A stretch of 64,000 nt of DNA, from NCBI GenBank assembly GCA_010279815.1, contig QEOQ01000503.1, positions 590,453 through 654,452 of the forward strand, written 5' to 3'. Source of the DNA: Brachionus plicatilis (Eukaryota > Rotifera > Eurotatoria > Ploima > Brachionidae). The notes beneath the pieces were generated by a model. That model searched no databases, was not told the origin of the DNA, and was given only the letters and a program-made list of their open reading frames with translations. Every line of letters begins with the position of its first letter. The stretch's first letter is position 1. Position numbers and translations under genes: made by a program. Shown in pieces: positions 32,907 through 44,352 of this stretch.

Positions 32907-35340
32907 TTAAAATAATTGATAAAGGGATTCTTAATAAGTGATAAATTAAAAAATTTAACTACTGTTCCACCAATTTTTTAATCAATCCTCTGTATTATTG
33001 AGGAAACTTTTAATTTAGAAAATACTTTTGGAATAAGTTTTTGAGTTTTTCAATAAAATTATGATTTATTAGTTTTTCTTAGATTCATATGATCTAGAAC
33101 TGTCAACCAATATGATACAAAACTCACTTTAAGTATCATTTTCGAACTGCAGGCAAATACTCTGAAATATTTCGATTACGCAAATCCATTAATAATATTG
33201 ATATATCATAATCTCTCAAAAAATTTGTTTGCTAAAATGTATCAGTTGCTGGTTTTAATTGCGATTTTAACATCCATTTGTTACAAATAATTAAGAAATT
33301 GGTTTATATTGGTTTAAATTATATATCATTTAAGGCAAGAGTTACATTAAAACAATTACATTAAATAATATAAAGCAGTTTTCACTGTTGGTTGGAAAAC
33401 AAATGGTTCATTATAATGTTTTATGCTTTGTTGGTATTCAGACATTCATGAAAAAAAATTAAGATAGTAAGGATTACTTACGAATTTAGCTAAATATGTG
33501 CAAGATTATTAATTAATGTTGATATTAGTTTAAATCTGGTTAATTTTACTCGTTTTTAAACTAATTTGTGTAGGTTTATTTTTAACCAAATTTGAAAGCC
33601 TAAATTTAATATAATTAAATCGTATTTATCTAACTTATTCATTTTTAATTTTTTATATGATAAATTTTGTTCAAATAATCAAGTTGGCTGATATAATTTC
33701 ATATCTCCTAGAGTAATTTTGATTTACTCTAAAATTTCATTATAGCTAATCAACTTTTAAATAAATTCATGATCACGAACAAATGAGTAGAATTTATCCA
33801 TATTTAAGGAAAGATTTTTAGTTAGTTTTAAATTTAAAACCAATTTTTTTGTTCAGTTACCAATGTCCGTAAGATTTTTTCCAACTGTATAATTAAATAG
33901 TTTCTTTAAACATGCAATCATAGATTTTATGTCAATTTATTTTTTCGCGCCAAAAATTTTAATAACTTGGAAGGCTGTAGAAATTGATTTTTCAGTCCCA
34001 AGGTATCTAATTTTACATTAAAAAATAATTTCCTTCAAGCTACGCTTTTATTAGGCAATCAATTGTTTGAGAAAATTAATTTTTATTTGAACTTGTCTCG
34101 CAATGCTAACAAAAAACTAACGAGAATTTTTTTTCTAAAAAAATTAGAATTATAAGTCTTTATATTTTGATTTAATATAAGAATATCTTAAAACAAAACA
34201 TTTTTTCTACAGTTAATTTGAGGACAGTTTTTTGTTTATTACCAAATTTAACATGGGAAGAGAGATTTTTTTTTAATCTTAAGATATCTTTTGTTTAATT
34301 TTTTTGCAAGTTAATAAAATAAATAATTTATTTAGTGTCCCCAGTCATTTAATTTTGTTTGTAAATTTATGTTAAATTTCAAAAATATTCGTGTTTATGA
34401 TTTGAAATTCTTTAAAATTTAGAGTTAAATTTTTCAACACATCGTTCAAAAACTTAAAACTTAAATTTCATCTTTTTTAAAACTAAAAATTATTCAAATT
34501 AAAATAAATCTATAAATATTCGTCTTTTTAAAGCCTATTTGTTAAAGGTTACAGAAAATCAAATGGTCCCAAAAAAAATATAACTTTAGTTATATAAATT
34601 AGGATTCAATAAGCAGCACTCAAATGAATTAGTTACCATATCGTGCCTGAATAAACACAAATTGATTTTTCATTTAGAAAAGAATATTTACTAATAATGC
34701 GTCTAGTTCTTTTTTTGATTAAATTCAAAAAATTTACTGTTTTTTTTTGTTAACTAAACGGTCATTAATTTTAAAAATAATTAAAAAAATCATTTAAAAA
34801 TAATTTTTCAGAGCGTTATTAAATTTTAATGGAAACATATGAATAATTTTACATTTTGATATTTTTTAAAAATTTTATTAAATTATTATTTTTAATAGAT
34901 TTTTCAATTGAATTTTTATTTATATAGTGAGTCAAATGTTTACTGGTTACAATCTAATACGGTTTAAAGAGAGTTGAGCTTAAAAGTAGAAAACTTAAAA
35001 AACCCAAATAATTGAGTTACCGTAATCTAGTGACCACTACTCTTGGAATGATGACAAAATTTGGGTTTATTTTATATGGAACTAATACCATCGAAGCCAT
35101 GCTATAAAATTTTTTTAAAATAAACCCTGACGCCTGACTTTAAACTAAGAGTAAGCGCAAAAGCTAGAATACACTTAAAAATTGAGGATTTAAACTCGAA
35201 ATTAAAAATAAAATTAAAATAAACCTTTATTATAATTTTTGTCTTTATTCTAAGAGTAATAGTCAAATAAAAAATTCGATTTAATAGCCCAAAAACTTTA
35301 TGAAAATATTTATTGATTATTTTACTTAGTAATTTTACCA
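32907..35340. other. AT-rich intergenic DNA
   Basis: Nothing coding or structured stands out over about 2.4 kb. Confidence 0.4.
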
Positions 35341-35440
35341 TTTTTGTCCCGAGATAGCCTTTTTCTACCACATCTTTTTGGTGTTAATTGATTTTGCAGT
35401 AGAGTAGTTACATTAGTTGATTCTTTATTTGAAATAGTTG
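35341..35440 (-). pseudogene. AT-hook-like coding remnant D
   Basis: The minus strand encodes NIATISNKESTNVTTLLQNQ, then LTPKRCGRKRLSRDKNGK. A Thr-rich run with TTLLQN followed by a GRKR core repeats the plan of remnant A (TTLINTVDSV then RGRPRKK), which suggests common ancestry. The frame stays open on to 35102, but that part is ordinary AT-rich sequence. Immediately across, on the plus strand, 35438-35615 is open and ends at an excellent donor-like AAG|GTATGA, so a plus-strand exon cannot be excluded. Confidence 0.25.
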
Positions 35441-35767
35441 CAATATTGGAAGTTATTGAAATTTGGGATTTGGCTTGGTCCGTCCATAGTAACCAACCCT
35501 TCTATGTTTGGTCATATAACACTTTTTCTGTTCCGCGTATTACTCAAAAATAGACATAGATCCAAGAACATATTCTACACTAGTGTACTATTTAAAGAGC
35601 ATAAGATTAAGACTGATAAGGTATGATAATTTTAACATTTCAAAAACTATAAAAATAAAATGTTCTTATTATAATTTTATTTAAATATCAAGAGGATTTT
35701 TTTAAAAAAATTAAAATTAGTTCTGTTATAACATTTATGTTGATGTGTTAATTTCAAAATTGTAAAA

Positions 35768-36170
35768 ATGTGTAAAAGTAGTAGTTATTCGCTAGTTTCT
35801 AGCTCAAGCCAATAACGTCGTAATAGAAATAGCTTTCAGAATAATCGAAATCAAGATGATTTGTTAGATCAAGACTATTCTACTACTCAGCTTCCTCAAT
35901 CATCTTCTGATTCGAGCTAAAGCCAAGCATGTATTTCTGATAAAACTAATAGCTCGGATAATACATCAACCTCAAGCAATAACACATTGGAAAAATATTA
36001 TAAAAAGATAACGGTTATCACTAAAAACAACGAACAAAAAATAATGATGCAATAAATCTTTCTAAAACCTTTAATTTTTTAGTTTGCAAAGTTTGCCAAA
36101 CCAATTGGTCGACTAAATTTTTTGTCTACTAAAAATTAGCTGAACACATTGTGAAAATTGGCCGGTTTAA
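35768..36170 (+). pseudogene. BED-type zinc-finger remnant, probably hAT transposase N-terminus
   Basis: One frame from the ATG at 35768 is interrupted by TAA at 35813, 35918, 36053 and near 36126 but never shifts. It encodes a Ser/Asn/Gln-rich leader (MCKSSSYSLVSSSSQ, DYSTTQLPQSSSDSS), SSNNTLEKYYKKITVITKN, then FLVCKVCQTNWSTKF and KLAEHIVKI. A CxxC followed about 20 residues later by His resembles BED fingers that open hAT transposases. A CCAACACTAG end like a hAT terminus occurs about 360 bp further on (36522-36531). The DDE core is absent, so this would be an internal deletion derivative. Inference from a short motif and context. Confidence 0.35.
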
Positions 36171-36531
36171 TAACTGTGCAAATTCAAATAATTTATTAAA
36201 AACAAATTTTTAAATATTATTTCAAAAATTTTAATTCTAGTGACTTTGACTTAACTAGGCCGCTACAATAACTATTCAAATAATAAATTTGACTTAAAAA
36301 TAATTAAAAAAATAAAAAATAATTTTAAGTCCGTTCACTGAAGAATATTTAAATATTTATTTTTAATAAATTATTTAAGCATTAAATTCAAAACCGGCTA
36401 AAATTTGGACCGGTTCTTAGACCATCTGTTTAAATTTTAACGGTTACTAAAGGGGCTAAAAAGTAGCCCGCAAAAATAAACAGGCCAAAAACCGCCGGTC
36501 AACTGAAACGTTTAGCTCTGACTGCATCCAA
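36171..36531. repeat. CCGG-bearing repeat ending in CCAACACTAG
   Basis: GGCCGG, ACCGG and CCGGTC words are scattered through otherwise AT-rich sequence (36153-36520), and the block ends CTGCATCCAACACTAG. The end matches the terminus of the 46.7-47.7 kb foldback (CCCAACACTA). The sentence CTAGGCCGCTACAATAACT at about 36255-36276 recurs near 58955. Probably a diverged TIR transposon end. Confidence 0.4.
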
Positions 36532-38273
36532 CACTAGTTTCTGATTTAAAAATAAATAATTTTTTATCAATTTTTTAACAACAAATGACTAAAATTTATT
36601 AAAAGTAATTCGTTGGGTCAGAAAAAAATAAAAGAATGTAGAAATTTAAAAAATAACATGTTGATACTTTTACAATAGCGCGGGGACTAAAATCGCTTCA
36701 ACAAAATAATTGTTTGGTAATCTATTTTAAAATAATCTAAATGGAATTTAGAAAAGCCAAGTCAATAGAAAATTGTTCATATATTTAAAATAAATTTGAA
36801 AAATCATTTTTTGATAAAATTTAGATTAAAAAAAATCTTTAAAACTATCATTAAAGATATTAATATTAACAAATTTCAGTACTTAATATATGTTTTTCTA
36901 GTTTAACCTCATGCTATATAAAATCAGGATGGCAGCGCTTTAAATTAAAAATGTATTTCTATGATTGATTTTTATCAAAAATGAAAGCTTAAAAATGACA
37001 ATTTTTCTTTAAGTAATTCTACTAATTAAATGAATTCTTATAAAAGGCAAATATTTGATATTGTAAAAAATTTTAAAACAAAATGAATATATGTCATCTT
37101 TACTTGATTCTAACACAAGGCTTTTCACGAAATTATCAATCAACAATTTTTATTTCAACAATCTTAAGGCTAATTTTCTGCCTAATCTTTATTAAGAAAA
37201 TCGATATAAGCAGCAATGGTTCAATAAATGTTTTTTAGATTTCATAATCTTAATAAGAATTCTAGTTAAGAAACAAATCAATAAATTGAACTAATCTCTT
37301 AATAAAGATGATTAAGGAAACAACAATTTTAATATTTCAAATTTATAATCAATTAAATGTCTAGTTTATTTATTACATTTTAAATGAAAATTCTGACGAA
37401 AACAAAATTAGCTTTCTATATTACTTTAATAAACCATGTGTATAAGAGTGCTCTTGAAAATTAATCTTTTTGTTGAATATAGCTCTATTCGCATTAAAAG
37501 GAATTGATTTGAAAAATTTATGCTTTAAAATAGAATTCTTTTTACAATATTAAAACAGATTTAATTGAAGATAAATTATTTTATGAATACTTTTGTTAGC
37601 TAATCATGCAATCATAAGTTAAAAATTTAAAAATTATTTTTTTTCACAGCTCAAACGCTCAATTGCCCCCCAAAGATTGTTTGCTTCTAAAACAAGACTA
37701 TGAAATTATTTCTATTCCCTTTGAATATTTGTTAACCAGAAAATTTTAATTAAAAAATTTAATTTAATTTTTTAATCTGGATGAATTTCTTAAGCGAAAA
37801 TTAGACAATACGGTGCACAGTATTAAAATTTAGCAGATATTTGAATATATTTGAGTGGTTTTTTTATTTATTTTGACTGTTTTTATTATTGAATTAATAT
37901 ATTCTAAACTATCAAAAAATTTAATAAAATTATATAAGTTATTTTTTATTTTTTTAATTGTTGAGATTCAGTTTTTGTTTATTTTAAAAAATTAATTTTA
38001 TTTATTTCATATTAATCTTTAGACCAAAAACAAATTTTCTATCTGCTGCTCACATTTTCTTTATTTGTGGAATTAGATGAAAATTTTATCTTTAGATAGA
38101 AATTTTTTTGCAATTTCGAATTTTAATAAAATCTTAAAAGATATCAGACTATAGAGGAAAGCTGGGCTAGATTTTTATGTCTGAATGATTAAATAAAATA
38201 ATGTGACTAATTTGATTCTTAGGATTAAATTTTTAAACGAATCTTTAAAAATTAATAATTAATAAACAACAGG
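36532..38273. other. AT-rich intergenic DNA
   Basis: No gene, repeat structure or RNA gene seen. Confidence 0.4.
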
Positions 38274-38365
38274 GCTGAAAAGAAGGCTATGCCATTCGGA
38301 GCTGCCCTGGATATTCCCCTTTCCTAAATTATCTTTTAAATAAATAAATAAATAAAATAATAATA
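38274..38365 (+). mobile_element. Short 3' tail of a non-LTR retrotransposon (candidate)
   Basis: A 60-bp GC-rich block (AGGGCTGAAAAGAAGGCTAT ... GAGCTGCCCTGGATATTCC) is followed after a short AT spacer by (AAAT)n and (AAT)n repeats at about 38338-38365. A GC-rich 3' UTR with a simple-sequence tail is the usual form of heavily 5'-truncated CR1/L2/RTE-group LINEs. No coding part remains. Confidence 0.4.
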
Positions 38366-41300
38366 GTTAAAATTAACGTCAAATAAATTAATTTTTTTAA
38401 TTTTTCTAACGATAAATAGTGTAAAAATGTTTAAATTGAGTAAATGCCAAACGAATATTTAAATCCTTACTGTTTTTAATTTACTTTTTGATTAAAAAAT
38501 TTAATTCTGATGCATTTTTTAAAATTTTTATCTAAATAAATCTTAATCAAATAAATAAAAAAAAATGTTTGTTTTTTTCTATTCCACTAATGATGTAGCT
38601 TTAATAAATGCTTATAAAATATGAGATTTATATTTGGGATTGAGATTTCAAATTAGAAAATCAAATTTTTTTTATTTTGTTAATTGAACTAAAATCTACT
38701 AGATGAAACAAAATTATCATCTAATTTAATTTAAAACCATTTTATCATTTTGAAAACCAGTGTCCGATATTTGTAACAAATCAAATTCAAAAAATTCCAA
38801 GTAAGGTCGATTTTAATAATAAAATTACGACTTCTTTTAAAAAATAGTGACTTTTACTGAATAATTGTCGAACACTGGAAATTGAAGAAAATGGTATTTT
38901 TGGCCTATTACAGACTATAGAGAATTGTAAGTTTTCATTTTTGAAAACTAGTTTTAAAGCAAATAAGTTGTTAGGCAAAAATTGTTCACTTATAATAAAA
39001 AGAATTGCATGTTATTTGGAAAAATTAAAAATGATTAAAGGCTTACTATTTTTTTGTCACCAAAAAATGTACCATTAAACTAAAAACAACTATCTCTTAT
39101 AAAAAATCATCTATCAATTAAATTCATTTTACAGTCTAATTTATATGTTAATGTACAAAATGTTGTTTTTTAAATTTTAATTTCTATTATTTTCGTACCA
39201 ACTTTCGAATTCAATCATTTTATAAATGTTTATTGGAGTATAAGTGACTTTTTATATTAAAGAATAGTTTTAATATTGAAAAATTTTTCGTATTTTAAAT
39301 TTTTTTCAATGCATGTAAATATATTTTGGAAATGAAAATTTTTTTTGGTGAAAAAAAAAAAGAACAATGGTAAGAAAAAAAATTATTCCCATAAATAAAT
39401 AGATAGTTTAATGTTTTTTTATCATTTATGCTAAAAACATTTTCTTCAATATTTCCTTCGTTTATTTTTATTTAAATCTATGCTTCAAAAAAGCAAAAAA
39501 TCTACAACTCATTTCTTCGATCATGATTGTTCTTTCGTTTTAGAAAATTACGATTTAATTTTTTTTTCAAACTTTATGAAAAGAGGATTAACACTCTTTT
39601 TATCAGATACCAGAAAAAAAAACAGCATGATTTTTAAATACAAATTAAGCTTATCAGAAAATTCTTCATGTAGTCGATATAAATTAAATTTAAATTTATT
39701 AGATTTGCATTATTGATTGACTGTGTAAATTTTGAAAGTTCAAAAAGTGCTTCTTTCTAAGATAATCGAGTTAAAAAAATCTTAAGTATTTTGACCATTT
39801 TTTTATTTTGCAATTGCCTAAATATAATCAAATCAATGATTTTTGGGTCATTATTGCATTCGTAGGAAGTAATCATCTTTCTTAGAATTTGATCTTGAAA
39901 AGAAAAATTCCGTTATATTTTGAAAATATTATTTACATCACTTAATCAAATATGTTGGGAAATAAAATTTGATACATTTCTTTATTTTTGATAGATTTCA
40001 GTTGAATAATTTTTTTGCAAAATCCAAAAAATACGATTCAAGTGTCTAAAAATTGAATTTTCATCAGAGTCGTTAGATTAAATTTTTTAATTCTTAATTC
40101 AAGAAAGAATTACTTAAATTATCAATTAATTTTTTCTAATACGCAAGAAAATGAGGTTTATTCTAGTATTAATAATTTACCCTTAATTTTCTGTAAAAAT
40201 AAAAAAAAAAGAAATTTTAAAATGAAATGTATGAATTTATTTTGATGTTATTTGAGAATTTGAAGACAACAATAAATTAGTTAAACTACTTTTCTAAATA
40301 TAGAGTTGCTCATTTTATTGATTAAAAAAATGTTTCTTATTTTTAATAAAAAGCATCTAGGGATTAATGAATTGATATAATGCACTAGGTATTTTTAAAT
40401 TAAATTTATTTTTTAATTGTTTCGAAATTTCCTGTTTGTTTTAATAATTTAAATTAAAAATAGAACATTCGAAACTAGTTCTACAAAAAAAATTTAATTT
40501 AAACCTTATTTTATTTAACAATTAAGGAATAAATTGTTTTTTTTGTTTTTCAAAATACTTTAATTGAAATCAATTGTTTTTTTTTGTTTTTCAAAATACT
40601 TTAATTGAAATCAATTGAAGTTTTTTTTTATGCTAATAAATTTTTCAGTAAAAAAATTCAAATATGTAAAAATAAATAAATCTATTTCGATGGATTGATT
40701 TCTCAATAATTTGATATCAAGATTAGCGTCAGTCATACATTTATATTGATTAGAATTATTCTGAACATATTGAAATAATCTTTTGTTGAAAAATAAACAT
40801 TTTATCTAAAAACTTAAGAATCTCACAATGATAAATACAATTTGATTTTTTATTTAAAAATTTTTTGTTGTTTCTTGAGTCTTTCTAGTGAATTTGATCT
40901 CAAAATTTTTAATAAATATTTTTTTGTAATTTGATATAAGCGATTGATTATATTACATAATCTTACTCATTACACATAATCTTAAGATTTAGAAAATTTG
41001 AAAGATATTCCATTAACTGGAAGAAAATCTGACTAGTTAATTTTGTTGTTTTTAATTTTTGAAAAAATTCAAAAAAAATGAAAATCTGAAAAAAATTTTA
41101 GGATTTTTTTAATATTTAGAATTTTATTTAGATTGTTAAAAACATTTTTTTTACTTCCTTTCAAATAATAGTTTAAATTTATTTTTATTCGAATTCAGGA
41201 AGTTTTTATCAAAAATATTTATGAAAAACTTTTTTTGTTTATTTTTTTCTAATAATTTGAATTTAGATTCCGGGTACCTCTAATATTCGTTTATAGTTTT

Positions 41301-43185
41301 ATTGTTTTTAAAGAATTTATATAATTTATTAAAAAAAATCATAGGAGGCATTTTATTTCTCCACAAATGGCACCATATTTCTTAATTACATATTATGTCG
41401 GTCCTGATTTAAAGTAAAAACAAAATCAAATTGAAACAATTATGAATTTGAATTCTTTAGAAAGAAATATGTCTTACAAGCCCTGAAAGAACTCTATTAA
41501 AAAAAATTAATTTACCAAGAAAAATTATTCACAACACTCATAGATATTTAGGAATTATTCTCACTAATTTATCGTTTCCTTTTAGATTTTTATAGAAATT
41601 AAGGCATGTCAGCTATCAGACTGATTACATTCTGAATTAGGAAAAGATATTTTTTAAATTATTGTAAAAAAATATTATTTTAGAATTCGATTTATTCTGA
41701 GCTAAAAAATTTGTTTTGTTTAAATAAGCTTTAAAATTGGGGAAAATTAGCATAGTAAATTAGGCAGAAAAAATAAAATTTAAGTCAGAAATAAAGCAAA
41801 AATAAAAATACGAAATTCAAAATAAACAATTAGTTTTGCGGATGTAAGAATTGGTGACGCTTGATTCTAAAAAGATGATTTGAACGTTTCCATTGAATTT
41901 AAAATGCATTGCTTCTTTTTTAATTTGATCAAGTGCCACTAAAACCAAACCAAACAAAAGTATTAAATTTTATTTGGCTAGTTAGTCAAAAACTCTATAA
42001 TTTATTGTTTATTTAATTTTAATAAATTCAGTCAATCAGTAGAGAGTGGGAAGGTGTTAAGTAGTAGACCAGGAAATACTAAAAACTAAGGTATCTGATC
42101 AAAATAGAAAATTCAAATATTCAAATTACTTTAAAATCATTTTGATTTTTTCATTAAAACATATTTTTTTTATTTTATTATTTAATTTTTTAATTCTAAA
42201 AGCAAGTGATTCTGGAACTAATCCTACAAAAAGTCTAAATATTTTATATTACAAAAGATATCAATTACCGCGAACCTTTTCTTTTTCCTATAAATAAGAT
42301 GAAAGTTTATTTCTAAATGGACCTACAGATATATTTTTTAAATATATCTATTATTTAGTTTAAATTGCTATAACATGGTTTCGATGGGACTAGCTTCATA
42401 AAGATAACTTTTCTTATAATCTTTAACTTTACCTCATTTCTAGGAAACAAGGCGAAAGTTTACGACATCGTTATTAATTATCAATTACCGTAATTGTTTA
42501 GTAATTAGTTTTGTGTAGTTTGGCGTAAAAAACAGAACAGATATAGTTTTGACTTTTACAGATAAATATCAGATTTTATATTTTTTTGTTTTTCATGCAC
42601 ATTTTTAATCGAATTCTTAAATGGACTTACTTAATTTGTTTGATTTTTTCTTGTATCAGCTCATAATTTTTCTATGATTATTTTTAGGATACATTTGCAA
42701 TGAAAATACATTAAGGTATTGCACAACTTTGGAAACTATTAGAGTTGAAACTATTTGAATAGCATTTAATAATAAACTAATTAACTAATCGTATTTTAAA
42801 AACACTGATTTAAGTCTGAAGAATTCATAAAGGGGAAAAATAACTAGTTTTGAGGCAGGAATACAACTAGACTATAAAAATTGAAATACAAAGCTTATCA
42901 TTTAATAGTGAACCTTCTATAGACTGTGAATTTTAGAAGAGCAATTTTTTTAAAATCTTAAAACTTTTTTCCAAAAACTAAAAATTGGTTGTCTAAATTG
43001 TATCAGCTTATACATTGAATGAATCATTTAAACTCAGCCTGTGCAGATAAAAAATTTATTTTTGAATCCAGATTATCAATTAATTTGACAATCTGAATTT
43101 ATTTTTTTAAATTTTTGTTTAATTTATTTAATTCTAAATACATCTCATTCCAATTTAAATAATTGTATTTACATTTAAATTTAAA
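38366..43185. other. AT-rich intergenic DNA upstream of the GPCR gene
   Basis: About 4.8 kb with very low GC and many homopolymer runs. A 78-codon open frame at 39480-39716 is Ser/Lys/Phe-rich and has no motif. The only clear structure is a tandem duplication at 40533-40613. Confidence 0.4.
40533..40613. repeat. ~40-bp tandem duplication
   Basis: The unit ATTG(T)8-9 GTTTTTCAAAATACTTT AATTGAAATCA occurs twice head-to-tail (40533-40572 and 40573-40613). The copies differ only by one T in the homopolymer. Confidence 0.9.
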
Positions 43186-44352
43186 ATGAATGACTTTAAA
43201 AATATTTTATTAAATAGAAAATTATATTTTCAAATGGCATCGAGAACAGCAGAAGAAGTGGGTCCATTTACTAGTCTAATGCGCCTAATATTCAAAGACA
43301 TATTGATGCACATATGCATTACCCTTGGAGTTCTGGGAAACATATTGACCCTCATAATTTTGCTGCAGAAAAAAATGCGTCACACAAGCACTTCCCAGTA
43401 CCTGACTTTTTTGACCGTATTCGATCTGCTCTACATTGTTTCATGCTTTTTCAACAATCTCGAAATAATGTATTCCACTAACATGCTTATCGAACAAATA
43501 CGGCCCTACATAAACCTTATTTTCTATCCACTTGGAGACTTTTCGGCCAACACAAGTGCTTACTTGATTCTTGTTTTTACTATTGAGCGATTTGTAGCAG
43601 TGGCCTATCCATTGAACTCCCGTTTTTGGTGCAGACCATCGCGCGCTCGCAAAATCATCCTAGCCACAGTGATATTCACATTTTTGCTCACATTTCCCAC
43701 ATTTTTGGAAAATAAAATCGCATTCATTCACGATCCGGACTTGAATCGAACCCGAGCTGAACTAGTCGATTCGGGTTTCTATCCGAACTTTGATTTTTAT
43801 AAGCTCATTTACTTCTGGCTGATAGCAATCATGGTCCAATTTATTCCACTAACATTGCTGATAGTTCTAAATGGTTTTCTAATGAAATACATTCATGGCT
43901 CAATAAAGTTAAAGCAAATAAATTTGACAAATAATTTTAAACCATTCTCGACGGACAAGCCAAGCATAGAGCTGCGGGTGCACCGCAAATCTGACCTAAC
44001 AGTTCAAAATACATACAAGAATACATCCCAATCAGATCAGAATAAAGTCACCATTTTGTTAATAGCAACTGTATTGCTTTTTTTGATTTGCCAAGTGCCA
44101 AGTGCTTTGCTATTGATCTACGAGGCCATATTTCCACTTGACAACGATGTTGGCTACGTGACCAAAGACATTCGACTTGGCTTGAACAATATAGCCAATG
44201 GTCTCACGGCCATCAATGCATCTGTAAATTTTATACTCTATTCTTGTTTTTCAGATAAATTCAGACAAACTTTTCGCGCAATGTTTTTGAACAAAACCAA
44301 AAGAAATGAAAGCACAATGTACAGCAAGATCAGAACCATAGTGTCAAATTAA
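43186..44352 (+). CDS. Rhodopsin-family GPCR, neuropeptide (FMRFamide-type) receptor-like
   Basis: An intronless 388-codon frame with seven hydrophobic helices at about 38-60, 71-92, 109-138, 157-175, 205-232, 287-312 and 331-352. Diagnostic residues: GN in TM1 (51-52), LTVFD in TM2, ERF in place of DRY at the end of TM3 (134-136), CQVP in TM6, and NFILY as the NPxxY variant (348-352), followed by a helix 8-like FSDKFRQTF. The third cytoplasmic loop is Lys/Arg-rich. Such receptors signal through G proteins at the plasma membrane. The usual Cys at the top of TM3 and in the second extracellular loop are both absent. The style is that of invertebrate FMRFamide-like peptide receptors; the ligand cannot be told. 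A second ATG at residue 17 could be the real start. Confidence 0.88.
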   Translation: MNDFKNILLNRKLYFQMASRTAEEVGPFTSLMRLIFKDILMHICITLGVLGNILTLIILLQKKMRHTSTSQYLTFLTVFDLLYIVSCFFNNLEIMYSTNMLIEQIRPYINLIFYPLGDFSANTSAYLILVFTIERFVAVAYPLNSRFWCRPSRARKIILATVIFTFLLTFPTFLENKIAFIHDPDLNRTRAELVDSGFYPNFDFYKLIYFWLIAIMVQFIPLTLLIVLNGFLMKYIHGSIKLKQINLTNNFKPFSTDKPSIELRVHRKSDLTVQNTYKNTSQSDQNKVTILLIATVLLFLICQVPSALLLIYEAIFPLDNDVGYVTKDIRLGLNNIANGLTAINASVNFILYSCFSDKFRQTFRAMFLNKTKRNESTMYSKIRTIVSN

